From Prinia subflava (taxonomy: Eukaryota > Chordata > Aves > Passeriformes > Cisticolidae): 64,000 nt of DNA. The notes beneath the pieces were generated by a model. That model had not been told where the DNA came from and did no database searches. It saw nothing but the letters and a program-made list of their open reading frames with translations. The DNA lies in assembly GCF_021018805.1 (NCBI RefSeq), contig NC_086248.1, positions 102,163,739-102,227,738 on the forward strand, in the 5' to 3' direction. The position numbers were made by a program, and so were the translations under genes. This document shows, piece after piece, positions 1 to 9,300 of the stretch (position 1 is the first letter of the stretch; each line of letters starts with the position of its first letter).

Positions 1-730
1 GGACTCTAACTGGGATTGGAGACGGAGCAAACGCAGCTCCAACCAATGTCATTGTAACATACGTTCTCCTCTTTATTCTCAAAATGGTTGGTTTTATACA
101 GTGTCAGATAGTTTACAGTTGCAGGTGCATTTCTACTGGCATTCAGCGTGAACAAGTATGTAAACTACTTCAGTTTAAGGCAGCGACCGTGTTTCTATCC
201 TAACTGCCCTAGCTAAAGCATGCACACACCTTAATTGAATTTGTAACTGCGCCACAGGTTTATCTACCACTACATGGGCCCAAATCTGAGGCCTTGCAGG
301 CCCAAATCTGAGGCCCAGTTTGGGATAGCTCAACCTTCATTCCATAAGACATCCTGTTCTTGCTACATATAGGGATAGGAATAACAGCTCTTTACCAGTA
401 TGTATAACAAGGCAAACAAAACAACAACTACGGCATGAACAACAAAACAGAACCAGGAACCTCATGACAGCCCTCTTGGCCGAGATGGGAAGGGATGGAG
501 GAGAGGCCCTGCTTCACAAAACGCCGGGGCTGTCCGATCTCAGTGCCCCCACAGGACTCCAAGAAGCACCAAGCTGGAATGGCAGGAATTAGCAGGAATC
601 CCGGGCTGGTGGATGAGATGCATCAGAAGCTCTGCGGTGGTAGCTGGAACTGTGGGACGTCACAGCAGGGCAGGGGGTGGCAGGGCCACAGCGTAGCAAA
701 AAGACCCAGAGCAGTCCCGAATGTAATATA
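1..730. other. Anonymous sequence, no gene recognised
   Basis: No splice-supported exon, RNA gene or recognisable repeat family is visible. The one structure is a small tandem duplication: a 17-base segment beginning GGCCCAAATC occurs at 277-293 and again at 299-315. The right end abuts a solo LTR. The stretch just before that LTR is not purine-rich, so it does not look like retroviral interior ending in a polypurine tract. Confidence 0.5.
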
Positions 731-1282
731 TGTTATAAAATAAATTCACGCTAAAGACTGAAACTACAGCATCTTTTAATGAAAGCCAAGTGACAAAGAA
801 AGCAACATGCACCAGGTGATAAGGGAAAAGGTATTCAGCTACCAAGGATGAATTGCTGTCTCCAGGAATGTGTATTACAAGATTATTCATCTAGCGAAAC
901 CCCTGTGATATGCATTTGATATGCACCCATGATAAGATAATATTCGTTGCCAGAAGAAGCATATTCCAAAAGACTTCCACATGAATTATTCACCCAATTC
1001 GGGAAAAAGCTTCCTCCGATGGCGGAAAAGAAAGAGAGCTACATTAATATGCTAAAAGGATAAGATGACCTCCAAAGCTCGGAAAGAGTATAAGAAACAA
1101 CCCTGCAAAGGCAGCAGTGGAGAACCACAGGGAATTCGGTGCAATAGAGGCCAAATTCAGGTTCCCCCTGGCTCCGATCACCAGGTTCAGTGCCGATTTG
1201 CTTGTGGCATTTTCCCAAATTTTATAATCTGATTATTTATTAAATTCCTTTAATTATTAAATTGGCCTGTTCATTTATAACA
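731..1282 (+). mobile_element. Solo LTR A, TGTTATAAA-ended family
   Basis: The element begins TGTTATAAA and ends TTTATAACA, a perfect 9-base inverted terminal repeat of the TG...CA type expected of retroviral LTRs. Near the 3' end there is a block containing CCGAT...TGCTTGTGGC and then an ATTAAA-type polyadenylation region, and both are shared with the LTR at 5799-6371. A TATA-like GAGTATAAGA lies near 1087. No convincing target-site duplication flanks it (ATATA before, CAAAG after), so it is old, or its partner and flank have been lost by recombination. The LTR class is inferred from structure only. Confidence 0.65.
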
Positions 1283-1766
1283 CAAAGAAGCGGCAGCCCT
1301 CGCTCCAGCAAGGCAGGAGAAGGCGAGCTTAAAACTCCTGGACACACGAGCAGATGGTGGCAGATCTCCAAGTAGGACTGGACTGCGGTGGTGACAGCAA
1401 ACTCCCCCCTGCAGCAAGCAACAGCCTGGCCGTCCTCCTTTCGATGCCCCGAGCGAGAGAGCACAGCTGCCCCCAGCCCCCAAACTCCTGGTGTCTTCCC
1501 CCTCCGGTGTCTTCCCGCTCCAGAGAAAACTCCCAGAGACAAAAGAAATGTGTAGTCAGGTGCTACCCTCCTCTCCTCTGGCCACTTCTTTTTGGTTTTG
1601 CTAAAGTACCAATAAGTACTCAGTAGTTAGTTTCCTAGCAACTTAGGGGGGAAAAATCTGTAAGTAAAAGAAACAAATCTAACCATCCCTGCCAGCTATC
1701 AGCAGGGTTGGAGCTGCAGAAGGGTCACATCACCGAAAAGAGTCCCCCATTGCATGTTGCTTCTCA
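1283..1766. other. Anonymous spacer between LTR elements
   Basis: This 480-base stretch lies between solo LTR A and the ERVK-like element. Open frames here are short and lack splice sites. I see no recognisable gene or repeat. Confidence 0.45.
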
Positions 1767-1772
1767 CTGAGC
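1766..1772. repeat. Target-site duplication, left copy (ACTGAGC)
   Basis: ACTGAGC directly precedes the LTR edge at 1773 and is repeated at 4426-4432, just outside the other LTR. Six of the seven bases (CTGAGC) are enough for a 6-bp duplication, the size typical of ERVK/betaretroviral integration. The seventh base is ambiguous with the LTR end. Confidence 0.8.
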
Positions 1773-2185
1773 TGTTGTTGTTTAAATTTATGGGGGTGTC
1801 CCCGGGGAGTGCCCCCCGGAGACCCCCGGGGTCTTTTGGGGTCGTGGTGTTCCCGTGCTGGCAGGCAAAGAGACTCAGATGCCGGTGGGGTGCTGATGAG
1901 GTGAGGGTTTATTCACTGAGGGAGAGGGGAAGGGAAAGGGGGGGAAGAGAAGAGAGGGAAAAAGGGAGCATCAGGAGGCCTCCAGGGGAAGAGGGGCAAG
2001 AGGGGCAGAGCCTTCTGCCTTAGCATTCTTATCACAGAGGTTCAAAGGGGCGCGGTAACATTCTCCAGCCAATGAGGTTACAGATACAGGATACTGCAGG
2101 GAGGGTACAGACTTGGGATAAACCATACATTTCCCAGGGGTGAACCAGAGCAAACCATTTCCATAAAATGCAATCCCACAAGTCA
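1773..2185 (-). repeat. 3' LTR of the ERVK-like element
   Basis: This is a 413-base LTR read on the minus strand, starting TGACTTGTGG immediately after the polypurine tract and ending ...AACAACA. It carries an AATAAA polyadenylation signal (plus-strand TTTATT at 1908-1913). It matches the 5' LTR at 4034-4426 at 387 of 393 aligned bases and has 20 extra bases at its U3 end (2166-2185). Confidence 0.85.
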
Positions 2186-2199
2186 CCCTTTTTTTCTTT
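2186..2199 (-). promoter_or_regulatory. Polypurine tract for plus-strand DNA synthesis
   Basis: On the minus strand AAAGAAAAAAAGGG lies directly before the TG that opens the 3' LTR. Position and composition are those of a retroviral polypurine tract, where an RNase H-resistant RNA primes second-strand synthesis. Confidence 0.8.
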
Positions 2200-4013
2200 A
2201 AAATATGAGAAGAGAAATATGATATATGACAATTAACAATTTAAAAAATGAAACAGTAATTACACAGTTTTGCAGCATAAAACCAAATACAATTGCAGTA
2301 AGGATTATATTATACTGTGAACAGTTGATCTGACCTTGTAATTGCAGTAGACGGGTTATGTGAGTTTATATTGCAAGATTTGAAACAAGTTAACAAATTT
2401 GTTTGAGCCTTTCCAGCGTGACTGGCCTAATAGTGTCTAGTCTTTTCCAACTGGCTTTTCAGACCACCACAGCCCCCAGTTTAGGCTGTGGCGCTGACCT
2501 CTGCTCCCATTCTAGGGACAGGAAAACACGTGGAGTTCCCCGGGCTCCACACACGGCCTCAGATTCTCACCCACGGATCTGAGCCAAATCACTCTTCACT
2601 TTCCAACTGGTTCAACCGAAAGGACCTACACTCTGCATGCAATTGTTTACATTCGTCCATATGTACCTACTGGGGATTTTTGCGTCCATACTTGCACTAG
2701 AAGTGTCAGAGACCTAACAAAAGACCCCCAGTTTTAGGTCATCAAAAGAAAAACAAAAGAAAAAAACTACAAAAACCGTCAAATACTTTCTCAGACACTC
2801 TATCAGGTTATCAATCACCCTCAGAATGAACTGAGGACAGTATAAACCCAAAAAGCGTTATCGATTCAATAGTCTACTACTGATTCGCGCTTTACAAGAA
2901 GACAATCCAAAAACTGCTTCCCTTGGATCTACACTTGTGACCCGAAAAGGCCTCTGCTTTCTAAAACAGAAAACAGGGGAATCTGCAATACAAACACACA
3001 CAAAAGCTAGAAAGGCATAATTGTAAAAACTACTTCATGGGGATGGGAAGGAAATGGAGGGGTTTGGGACACCCTGCTGTTTGGCCAGAACAGCAAGGGA
3101 CAGGGGCAGAAAAACAGGGAAAGGGAATCAAAGTAGCATTAACAATTATACAAGGCTGCAAAACTGGTATTACAAATTCACTTTAGCTTTGGGGTTTGGT
3201 TTCTTAGCGTTTACCTTGTGGGACTTGGAAAGCGGAAGATGGGACTGAGAGCACATGGCCATGGTGGCCATGCGGTCACCGCACAGCACGTGGTGTTAGC
3301 TGTGCCGTGCCGGGTTTAGCAGGAAGGGGTTAACTCTCGGGGGTTTGTTAAGGGAAATAGGGTTTGGGAGAAGGAGCAGCGAGGGGAGGAGGGGGTAAGG
3401 GTAAGGAAGGAGGTTACACAATTTACAAAACCGAGTTTTGGAAGGTGCGGGGCTTGGGCACAACTGAAGACTGCTTTTTCCTTCTCTGATGGCTGTCTGG
3501 CTGAGTTCCTTTCGCTGCTGTCCAGGGGCATTGGCTGCTTTGCTGCTGTTGCCGGGCGGCGGGAGGGGTGCCTGTTCTCCGCGCGGCTTCTCCCGGTGCT
3601 GGGGCCCGCACCAGCGCTGCGGCGGGGCCGGGGCCACGTGTCTGCTTGCGCCGAGACTGCCCCACGCCGCGGTCCCGCTGGGCCGGGGCCGCTCCGCTGC
3701 CAGGGCCGTGCCGGGCTGGGGCCGCTCCGCCGCCGGTTCGCCGCCCGCGCCTGCCGCGGGCCGGAGGGTGCCGCGCCGCTGCCGCGCAGCCCGCGCAGCA
3801 CTGAGGCGGGCTGGGGCTCCAAGGAGCCGGGACCCAGGCCCACGCCGAGCTGGTCGGCGGTGGTGGGACGGCCGCGTGGTGGCTCACGAGGTCTCTGCGC
3901 GGTGGGGGAGGGGCCGCCCCGGGCCGCGATGGCCCAGAACGGCCGCTCCACCGGAGACGGCACCGAAACGGAGTTACCATGGTCCATCTTGTCTCAGGGT
4001 CGCTGGTGCTGTT

Positions 4014-4031
4014 GCCGCACGTTGGGCACCA
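4014..4031 (-). promoter_or_regulatory. Primer binding site, lysine tRNA type
   Basis: The minus strand reads TGGTGCCCAACGTGCGGC, two bases after the CA end of the 5' LTR. It matches the tRNA-Lys(1,2) primer binding site used by betaretroviruses and spumaviruses (TGGCGCCCAACGTGGGGC) at 16 of 18 positions. The spacing and match make this one of the firmest signals in the element. Confidence 0.85.
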
Positions 4032-4033
4032 TC

Positions 4034-4426
4034 TGTTGTTGTTTAAATTTATGGGGGTGTCCCTGGGGAGTGCCCCCCGGAGACCCCCGGGGTCTTTTGG
4101 GGTCGTGGTGTTCCCGTGCTGGCAGGCAAAGAGACTCAGATGCCGGTGGGATGCTGATGAGGTGAGGGTTTATTCACTGAGGGAGAGGGGAAGGGAAAGG
4201 GGGGGAAGAGAAGAGAGGGAAAAAGGGAGCATCAGGAGGCCTCCAGGGGAAGAGGGGCAAGAGGGGCAGAGCCTTCTGCCTTAGCATTCTTATCACAGAG
4301 GTTCAAAGGGGTGCGGTAACATTCTCCAGCCAATGAGGTTACAGATACAGGATACTGCAGAGAGGGTACAGACTTAGGATAAACCATACATTTCCCAAGG
4401 GTGAACCAGAGCAAACCATTTCCATA
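4034..4426 (-). repeat. 5' LTR of the ERVK-like element, truncated at its outer end
   Basis: This is a 393-base copy that matches the 3' LTR without gaps. It carries the same AATAAA signal (plus-strand TTTATT at 4169-4174). It lacks the first 20 bases of U3 found in the other LTR; its outer edge on the minus strand is TATGGAAATG rather than TG. All six differences are C or G in the 3' LTR and T or A here on the plus strand. Confidence 0.85.
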
Positions 4427-4432
4427 CTGAGC
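4426..4432. repeat. Target-site duplication, right copy (ACTGAGC)
   Basis: This repeats the sequence at 1766-1772, directly outside the 5' LTR. It shows that the whole interval 1773-4426 inserted as one unit. The first base is shared with the LTR edge, so the duplication is 6 or 7 bp. Confidence 0.8.
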
Positions 4433-4806
4433 AAATTCCAGAGATTCTTGAAGAGGCACATGTGTAGACCAGGTCCATGAGCTCACACTCTTCTCTGGCA
4501 GCTGTAGATGCACTCCTGGGATGAGGGACCTGCGCCCCACTGGGTCCAGAACAGGCTCCTATGCAGGGCATCGACCACCTTCAGCTGCTGGGCCCAAATA
4601 TTTACTCTGTGCTGCTGCCTGTGCCCCGACTCACATGAAATCCATCAATCCCATCCCAACACATAGTTTTCGATGGCAGTTCATTAAAACTGGGGCCACC
4701 CCTTGTTGGCTGCTTCACAAATACCTGGGGAGGATAGTGCTGATTCCTAGGATCTGCTCTGGAAACCTGCCCCTCAGCTATGACTGGGACCTTTCTGAGC
4801 CACAGG
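4433..4806. other. Anonymous spacer
   Basis: This is the right flank of the ERVK-like insertion, running up to solo LTR B. I see no gene, RNA or repeat that I can name. Confidence 0.45.
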
Positions 4807-5497
4807 TGTAATAAATATGGTACATTAATTCATGTTTTGATGCATGTAAACTGTAAATCTGTTCTGTAAAATAAAATGCCAGCAGGCCAGGCACAAAACC
4901 AGCTAATCTCAGGTTGGGCAACACCCTGGAACTGCTATTCAAAAGGACAATGCCTTGCCGAGGACCAGGACTCCGCTATTGGCATCAGAATGACAGGGAA
5001 ATCAAAGTTGAGATCAGCCCTCCTGGGGCAGTAGAACTTCGAACTGCTCAGCTATCACCAAAGATACTATCGGGGGGATCCTCTCCATTCAGAAATTCGT
5101 GCCCCATTCATACAACAGAGGGAAGAAGTTAACATCCATCCTTTCGTGAGGAAGCCCCCATTCACACAATGGAGGGAAGAGATCAACGCCCATCCTTTCG
5201 AGGAGAAGCCCCATTCAGCCTGATGGACTTTGAAAAAGTCACCTCGAACACAAAGAACTGTGGAGAAATCCTCTGCCATGGGCCAAATAAACTGTATAAA
5301 ACCAGGACCCCGAAACAGACGAATTTGTGAACGAGGGGGTTACAGCCCACTAGGGGCTGTGACTGGTTCACTCAGCGCCGATCCCGGGTATCGGTGCTGT
5401 ACTTCTGATTGCTAGTTTTGCCTAAATTTTTGCCTTGTAATTCTTTAATTAATAAAATTATATTTTATTAATTGGAATAAAATTGGCATTTATAACA
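4807..5497 (+). mobile_element. Solo LTR B, TGTTATAAA-ended family
   Basis: The element begins TGTAATAAA and ends TTTATAACA, an inverted terminal repeat with one mismatch to LTR A. It has the expected order of promoter and RNA-end signals: TATAAAA at 5295-5301, a U5-proximal block with CCGATCCCGGG, AATAAA at 5451-5456 and the terminus 41 bases later. The upstream part contains an internal tandem duplication at 5102-5208. Flanks (ACAGG / CAGAG) do not give a clear duplication. It is longer than its relatives, mainly because of extra U3 sequence. Confidence 0.7.
5102..5208 (+). repeat. Two-unit tandem duplication in the U3 of LTR B
   Basis: Units of about 54 bases start at 5102 and 5156, each opening with CCCCATTCA and containing GAGGGAAGA and CATCCTTTCG. 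A third partial unit starts at 5209. Duplicated U3 blocks in retroviral LTRs often act as enhancers, but no such activity can be read from sequence. Confidence 0.7.
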
Positions 5498-5798
5498 CAG
5501 AGAAAATGCAAATGCTTAAACTTCAGCCATTCTATATTGTAAATTCACAGTCCAACTCCACCTCCTAACAACACACATACACGCTGCAGTAAGAAGTGGC
5601 CCAGAGCCCCTGAAAGCATTAATATAGGGAAAATGCACTTGAACAACCCATGGCTTTTAGTTTTAATGGCTGCAAGTAGACAAAACACACAACAAGCCTC
5701 TCCTTGCATTCCATCAGGCTAGAAAAAAGCACTGTACCACTAAGGATGCTGAGCCAGAGGCCTGGCAAAGCACAGGCAGCAGGAACAGCCAGGCAGCC
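5498..5798. other. Anonymous spacer between LTR B and LTR C
   Basis: This 300-base stretch separates two same-family LTRs in the same orientation. It has no primer binding site after LTR B and no polypurine tract before LTR C, so the pair is not a short provirus. Confidence 0.5.
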
Positions 5799-6371
5799 TG
5801 TGATAAATGGTATGAAATAATTTGCGTTTAATAAAATATATGATATAAAGTCATTCATGCTTAAGAATAAAAAATGTTCAGAAATTGTGACGACCCTGCA
5901 AGTAACAAGGGAAGGGACCCATTTGCAATAGGAAGAAGGGTGGCACCGAAAAGAGATGGGCCTTCTCTGGAGCGATTAACACCCGCTATGGATCTTATCT
6001 CCATCATCCAGGGCGTGCATCCCAATACCTGGTTCCCAGAAATCGAATCAAGTGCTCACCCCTTCTCGGAAAACTATTCAATAGACCGGCAGCAAGGAAA
6101 CGAGGCTACATGAATATGTTAAAGAAACAAGAGAAACAAAGGAAGTATGGAGCAACCCACTGTCCAGCCAAAAACTGTATATAAACGAACTCCACAAGGA
6201 CTGAATTCATGAACTTAAGGAGCTTCAGTGTGATAGAGGCTGAAGCTGAGGTTCACCCAGTGCCGACCCCGGGTTTGGCACTGATTTTTTGCTTGTGGCT
6301 TTCTCTGACTTCTACATTGCCGTTTTTCAATAAAATTCTTTGTTGATAAAACTGGCTAATCATTTATTACA
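5799..6371 (+). mobile_element. Solo LTR C, TGTTATAAA-ended family
   Basis: The element begins TGTGATAAA and ends TTTATTACA. It has TATATAA at 6178-6184, AATAAA at 6329-6334 and the same U5-proximal CCGACCCCGGG...TGCTTGTGGC block as LTR A. It is flanked by CAGCC on the left and CAGCT on the right, a probable 5-bp target duplication with one mutation. That makes it the best-bounded member of this family in the window. Confidence 0.72.
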
Positions 6372-9300
6372 CAGCTCATTGAAGGACACAAATCAGCTCG
6401 GGATGTGAGCAGGTACACAGAGGGGACAGCTCCACAACCAGCTGCAGTGAGCCAGCCAGGCTGTGAGCTGCTCACAGTGAGTCATCCTGTCAGGAGGAGA
6501 CTTCCCTCAGCCACACAACAATGTAGGCTAATTTCCTCTGCTGACCTATACACTGCTGTGTCACACTCGGGGAACACATGCCAGACACTTTCGAACAGCT
6601 TTGGGGAGGTTTAGCCAGAAGGGCAATGGATTTCATTGGCAATCCCACAGCTAAATACCACATTTCCCTTGGTGGCATAACCTTTGCATAACTATTACAC
6701 TTTCCTGCCATCAATAATCTGCAAAACAGCCTTTAAAAGGCCTCTCATCTCCTTTGCACAAACCATTTCAGGGATACACCTGCTAAGGGACCCTGTGCAC
6801 CTCACTGCAGTCTCTGAGGGCGTTATTTCCAGGTGTCATTCCAACCATGCAGAGGCTCAAGCACAGCACCTTTCTGCCTGGTTACTGGTCAGAACCAAGG
6901 TGAGGATCCAGTGGGGATCAAGAGACGTGTGCACAGCAGCTGGAAGTCCTGTCAGCAGGGGAAACTCTGGGTGTTTGCAGAAGACCGAGGGCACAACCAA
7001 ACACCATGCACTGCCAAGCTTCAGGACACACAGTTGCAGTGCTTGGCTGCCGCATCGATCTTGGGGAAGCAGGCACAAAACAGTGAATCCTGTGGTTGCA
7101 GTGGTCTGGGAAAAAGGGATTGCTGAGAGCCAGGCAAGACATGTCTGTGCATGCTAACAACCTGCTGGATGGCACAGCCCTCCAGAAGGAGAAGTATTAC
7201 TGGCACAGCAGCCAGTGGCTCTGCCATGCCCTGCCGCATGTGCATCAGGGGACTCTGCACAGCAGCACCTTTGTACTCGCAGTTTCATACCCAAGGCTCC
7301 TCCTTGGGCCTTACACCCCTCTCAGCGCTGCCAAGGAAGTGGAGGACAAACCACAGCAAGCAAAGGCATGATATCCTGCACAAGAACACAGCAGTAAACA
7401 AACAGGCCCCAACTCAGACAGGTTTTGTTGGTGAAGGAAGGAAAAGCTATACAACATTTTATCTACACACTGCTGCTGGCATCTCTGGGGCTAAACTGGA
7501 TTTCTTAAAGCACGGGGGGCAGCAGAGTTCGCTGTCACACAGGTGAGATGCAGAGACATCTCACAGAAAACAAGATGACAACACCACAGTGCTTGGCAAT
7601 CTCCTGCTCTGTTCTCCAAAACAGCCTGAGTTTTTAGAGGCTTTCAAAGCCAACAAGCTGGGAGCACTGCACAGCCAATGCATTTGGCTGGCCAGGAAGC
7701 AGAGTGGATGCAGAGAGAAGGCAGAGGCAAGGAATCATGAGCAGCAAGGCAGTTGTGCCCCTCTGCAAGCAGACTGAGGTGCCAGGGCGCAAATCAGGCC
7801 TGAAAACGTGCATGGACCAGGACCTTCTAGTGTTTCCTCCTGTCAGCTCTGAGCTGCTGCTAATTCCGTTGGATGCCCCTCCGGGGTTGATAGGCATCCC
7901 TTTTACACTACAGCTGAAGAATCAAAACCTAGATATGGGAGACATTCAAAATACAGCTCATTTCCTGTCCCCAGTTATTATTCCACAGCAATCAGACAGA
8001 AAAGATTATTACAGGGTAACAGGGTTGAGAAGAGAGTTGCTGAGAAGGGGATGCCAAACCAATCCAAACATTCTGCAGGAAGGGGCAGTACAGTTTGCTC
8101 CTGCTCCTGTGTGCTGGTTCAAGCACAGCAGCCCAAGACGGTGGGTCAGCTCATGTATGGGGGTTCTGCTCAAGTCCAAGTAGCCTCTGTAACCCCTGTG
8201 CAGAGCCACAACTCTGCTGTCCTCAGCAGAGCCAAAGCCTTGCCCCTCTTGCAACCCAGGCAGAAAAAAAAAAAAAAAAGAAAAAAAAAAATTTCTCTTT
8301 TTCCTTTCTGGCTCCTGACACTCTCTTTCCTATTTCTTGCAGCTCCAAGGTATCGATTCCACCACTGAGGTGCATCTGCTGATGCCTGGGGAAGGAGAGT
8401 ATCCCCTCCACCTCCCTCCTGCCCAGGGGTGCACAGCTCCACTGCCCACAACACACCCTTGGATGATGCTGGTGGAAGGCATTACCATCCCCACCTAACA
8501 CATTTTCCGGTGAGTTTCCTGAAAGACATCCCAGCTTGTGACAGGTCAGCTCTGCACGGGGTGGCTTTTTGGCACAGGACAAGGCTCTCTGGCACTTATC
8601 CACAGCCGCCTGCTCTCCATCCAAGCCAAATCTTCCTTTTTCAACTGTTTGATATACACAGTTGAAGCTCTGACACATGGATAGGATCCCCAGGGAGGGT
8701 TTGTGGTTGGCTGGGAACATTTCATAAGGTGTTTTTGAAATCTCTTTTAACTCCAAGATTTTTTCCTCTTCCATGTTGTTCTTCTTATTGCTGCCAAGCT
8801 GAAACATAATGAGTTCATTTAAACTGGAAGTGGAAAGGTTTGCAAGGGATCTGTGAAGCTTTAGCTCTTCCCATGTCAGGGATAATGGCAAGCAGGTCTG
8901 GCTGAAACATCTCTAACAGCAGGTGTGTTTCAAACAGAAGAACCACTCAAACTCCCTAACACTGAAATTTCCATTTAAGCAGTGTTTCAGTGTTTGTCAA
9001 GCTCCCTAACAAGGCTTTACCTGAGCTGACCTTCCATGATCTCCCTGACACCAGGCCATGGAGGGAATCCCCACTCTGCTAGGGTCCCATCACTCACAGC
9101 AAAAAAATCAACAGTTCATAAATGCCAGAGAAACACCGGGAATACAAAAGCACTCCCAAATCACACCTCTCTCTGGCCCTTTCTTGCCCATTGTGCCATT
9201 TATAGTTCTACCTTTAATGTCTGGCCACCCTCACCTGACATGGGAATGCATGGTCAGCAACAACAATCTGCCTTTGCAACCACCTCACAGACATAACAGG

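Larger units (their letters stand above)
2166..4033 (-). other. Interior of the ERVK-like element, no retroviral genes
   Basis: Apart from the 20 LTR bases at 2166-2185, this is the sequence between the two LTRs. Translations in all frames show no reverse transcriptase, protease, integrase, capsid or envelope signature that I can recognise. The half next to the 5' LTR (about 3540-3960) is a GC- and CpG-rich block that contrasts sharply with the AT-rich remainder. It contains an ATG-initiated 223-codon frame on the minus strand (3316-3987) that starts shortly after the primer binding site, where gag normally begins. The predicted protein is Pro/Arg/Ala/Gly-rich and low in complexity, which GC-rich DNA produces by chance. 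Confidence 0.7.
1773..4426 (-). mobile_element. Non-autonomous ERVK-like endogenous retroviral element
   Basis: A complete LTR-interior-LTR structure reads on the minus strand. Seen directly: two LTR copies (1773-2185 and 4034-4426); a primer binding site two bases inside the 5' LTR at 4014-4031; a polypurine tract at 2186-2199 next to the 3' LTR; and a flanking 6- to 7-bp duplication. The LTRs align over 393 bases with no gaps and 6 differences, all transitions, which implies an insertion a few million years old at usual avian rates. The interior is only about 1.85 kb and shows no recognisable gag, protease, reverse transcriptase or env, so it would need a helper virus in trans. The 5' LTR lacks the first 20 bases present in the 3' LTR, yet the duplication lies directly at the truncated edge. 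ERVK-like assignment rests on the primer site and duplication length. Confidence 0.85.

Noticed and set aside
4807..6371. LTRs B and C as the two ends of one short provirus
   Set aside because: The 300 bases between them have neither a primer binding site nor a polypurine tract. The two LTRs also differ greatly in length and sequence, so they are separate insertions.
8223..8891. 222-codon minus-strand open frame
   Set aside because: It runs through a poly-A/T tract giving a Phe run, lacks splice sites, and shows no recognisable domain. I judged it accidental, although the upstream half is not low-complexity.
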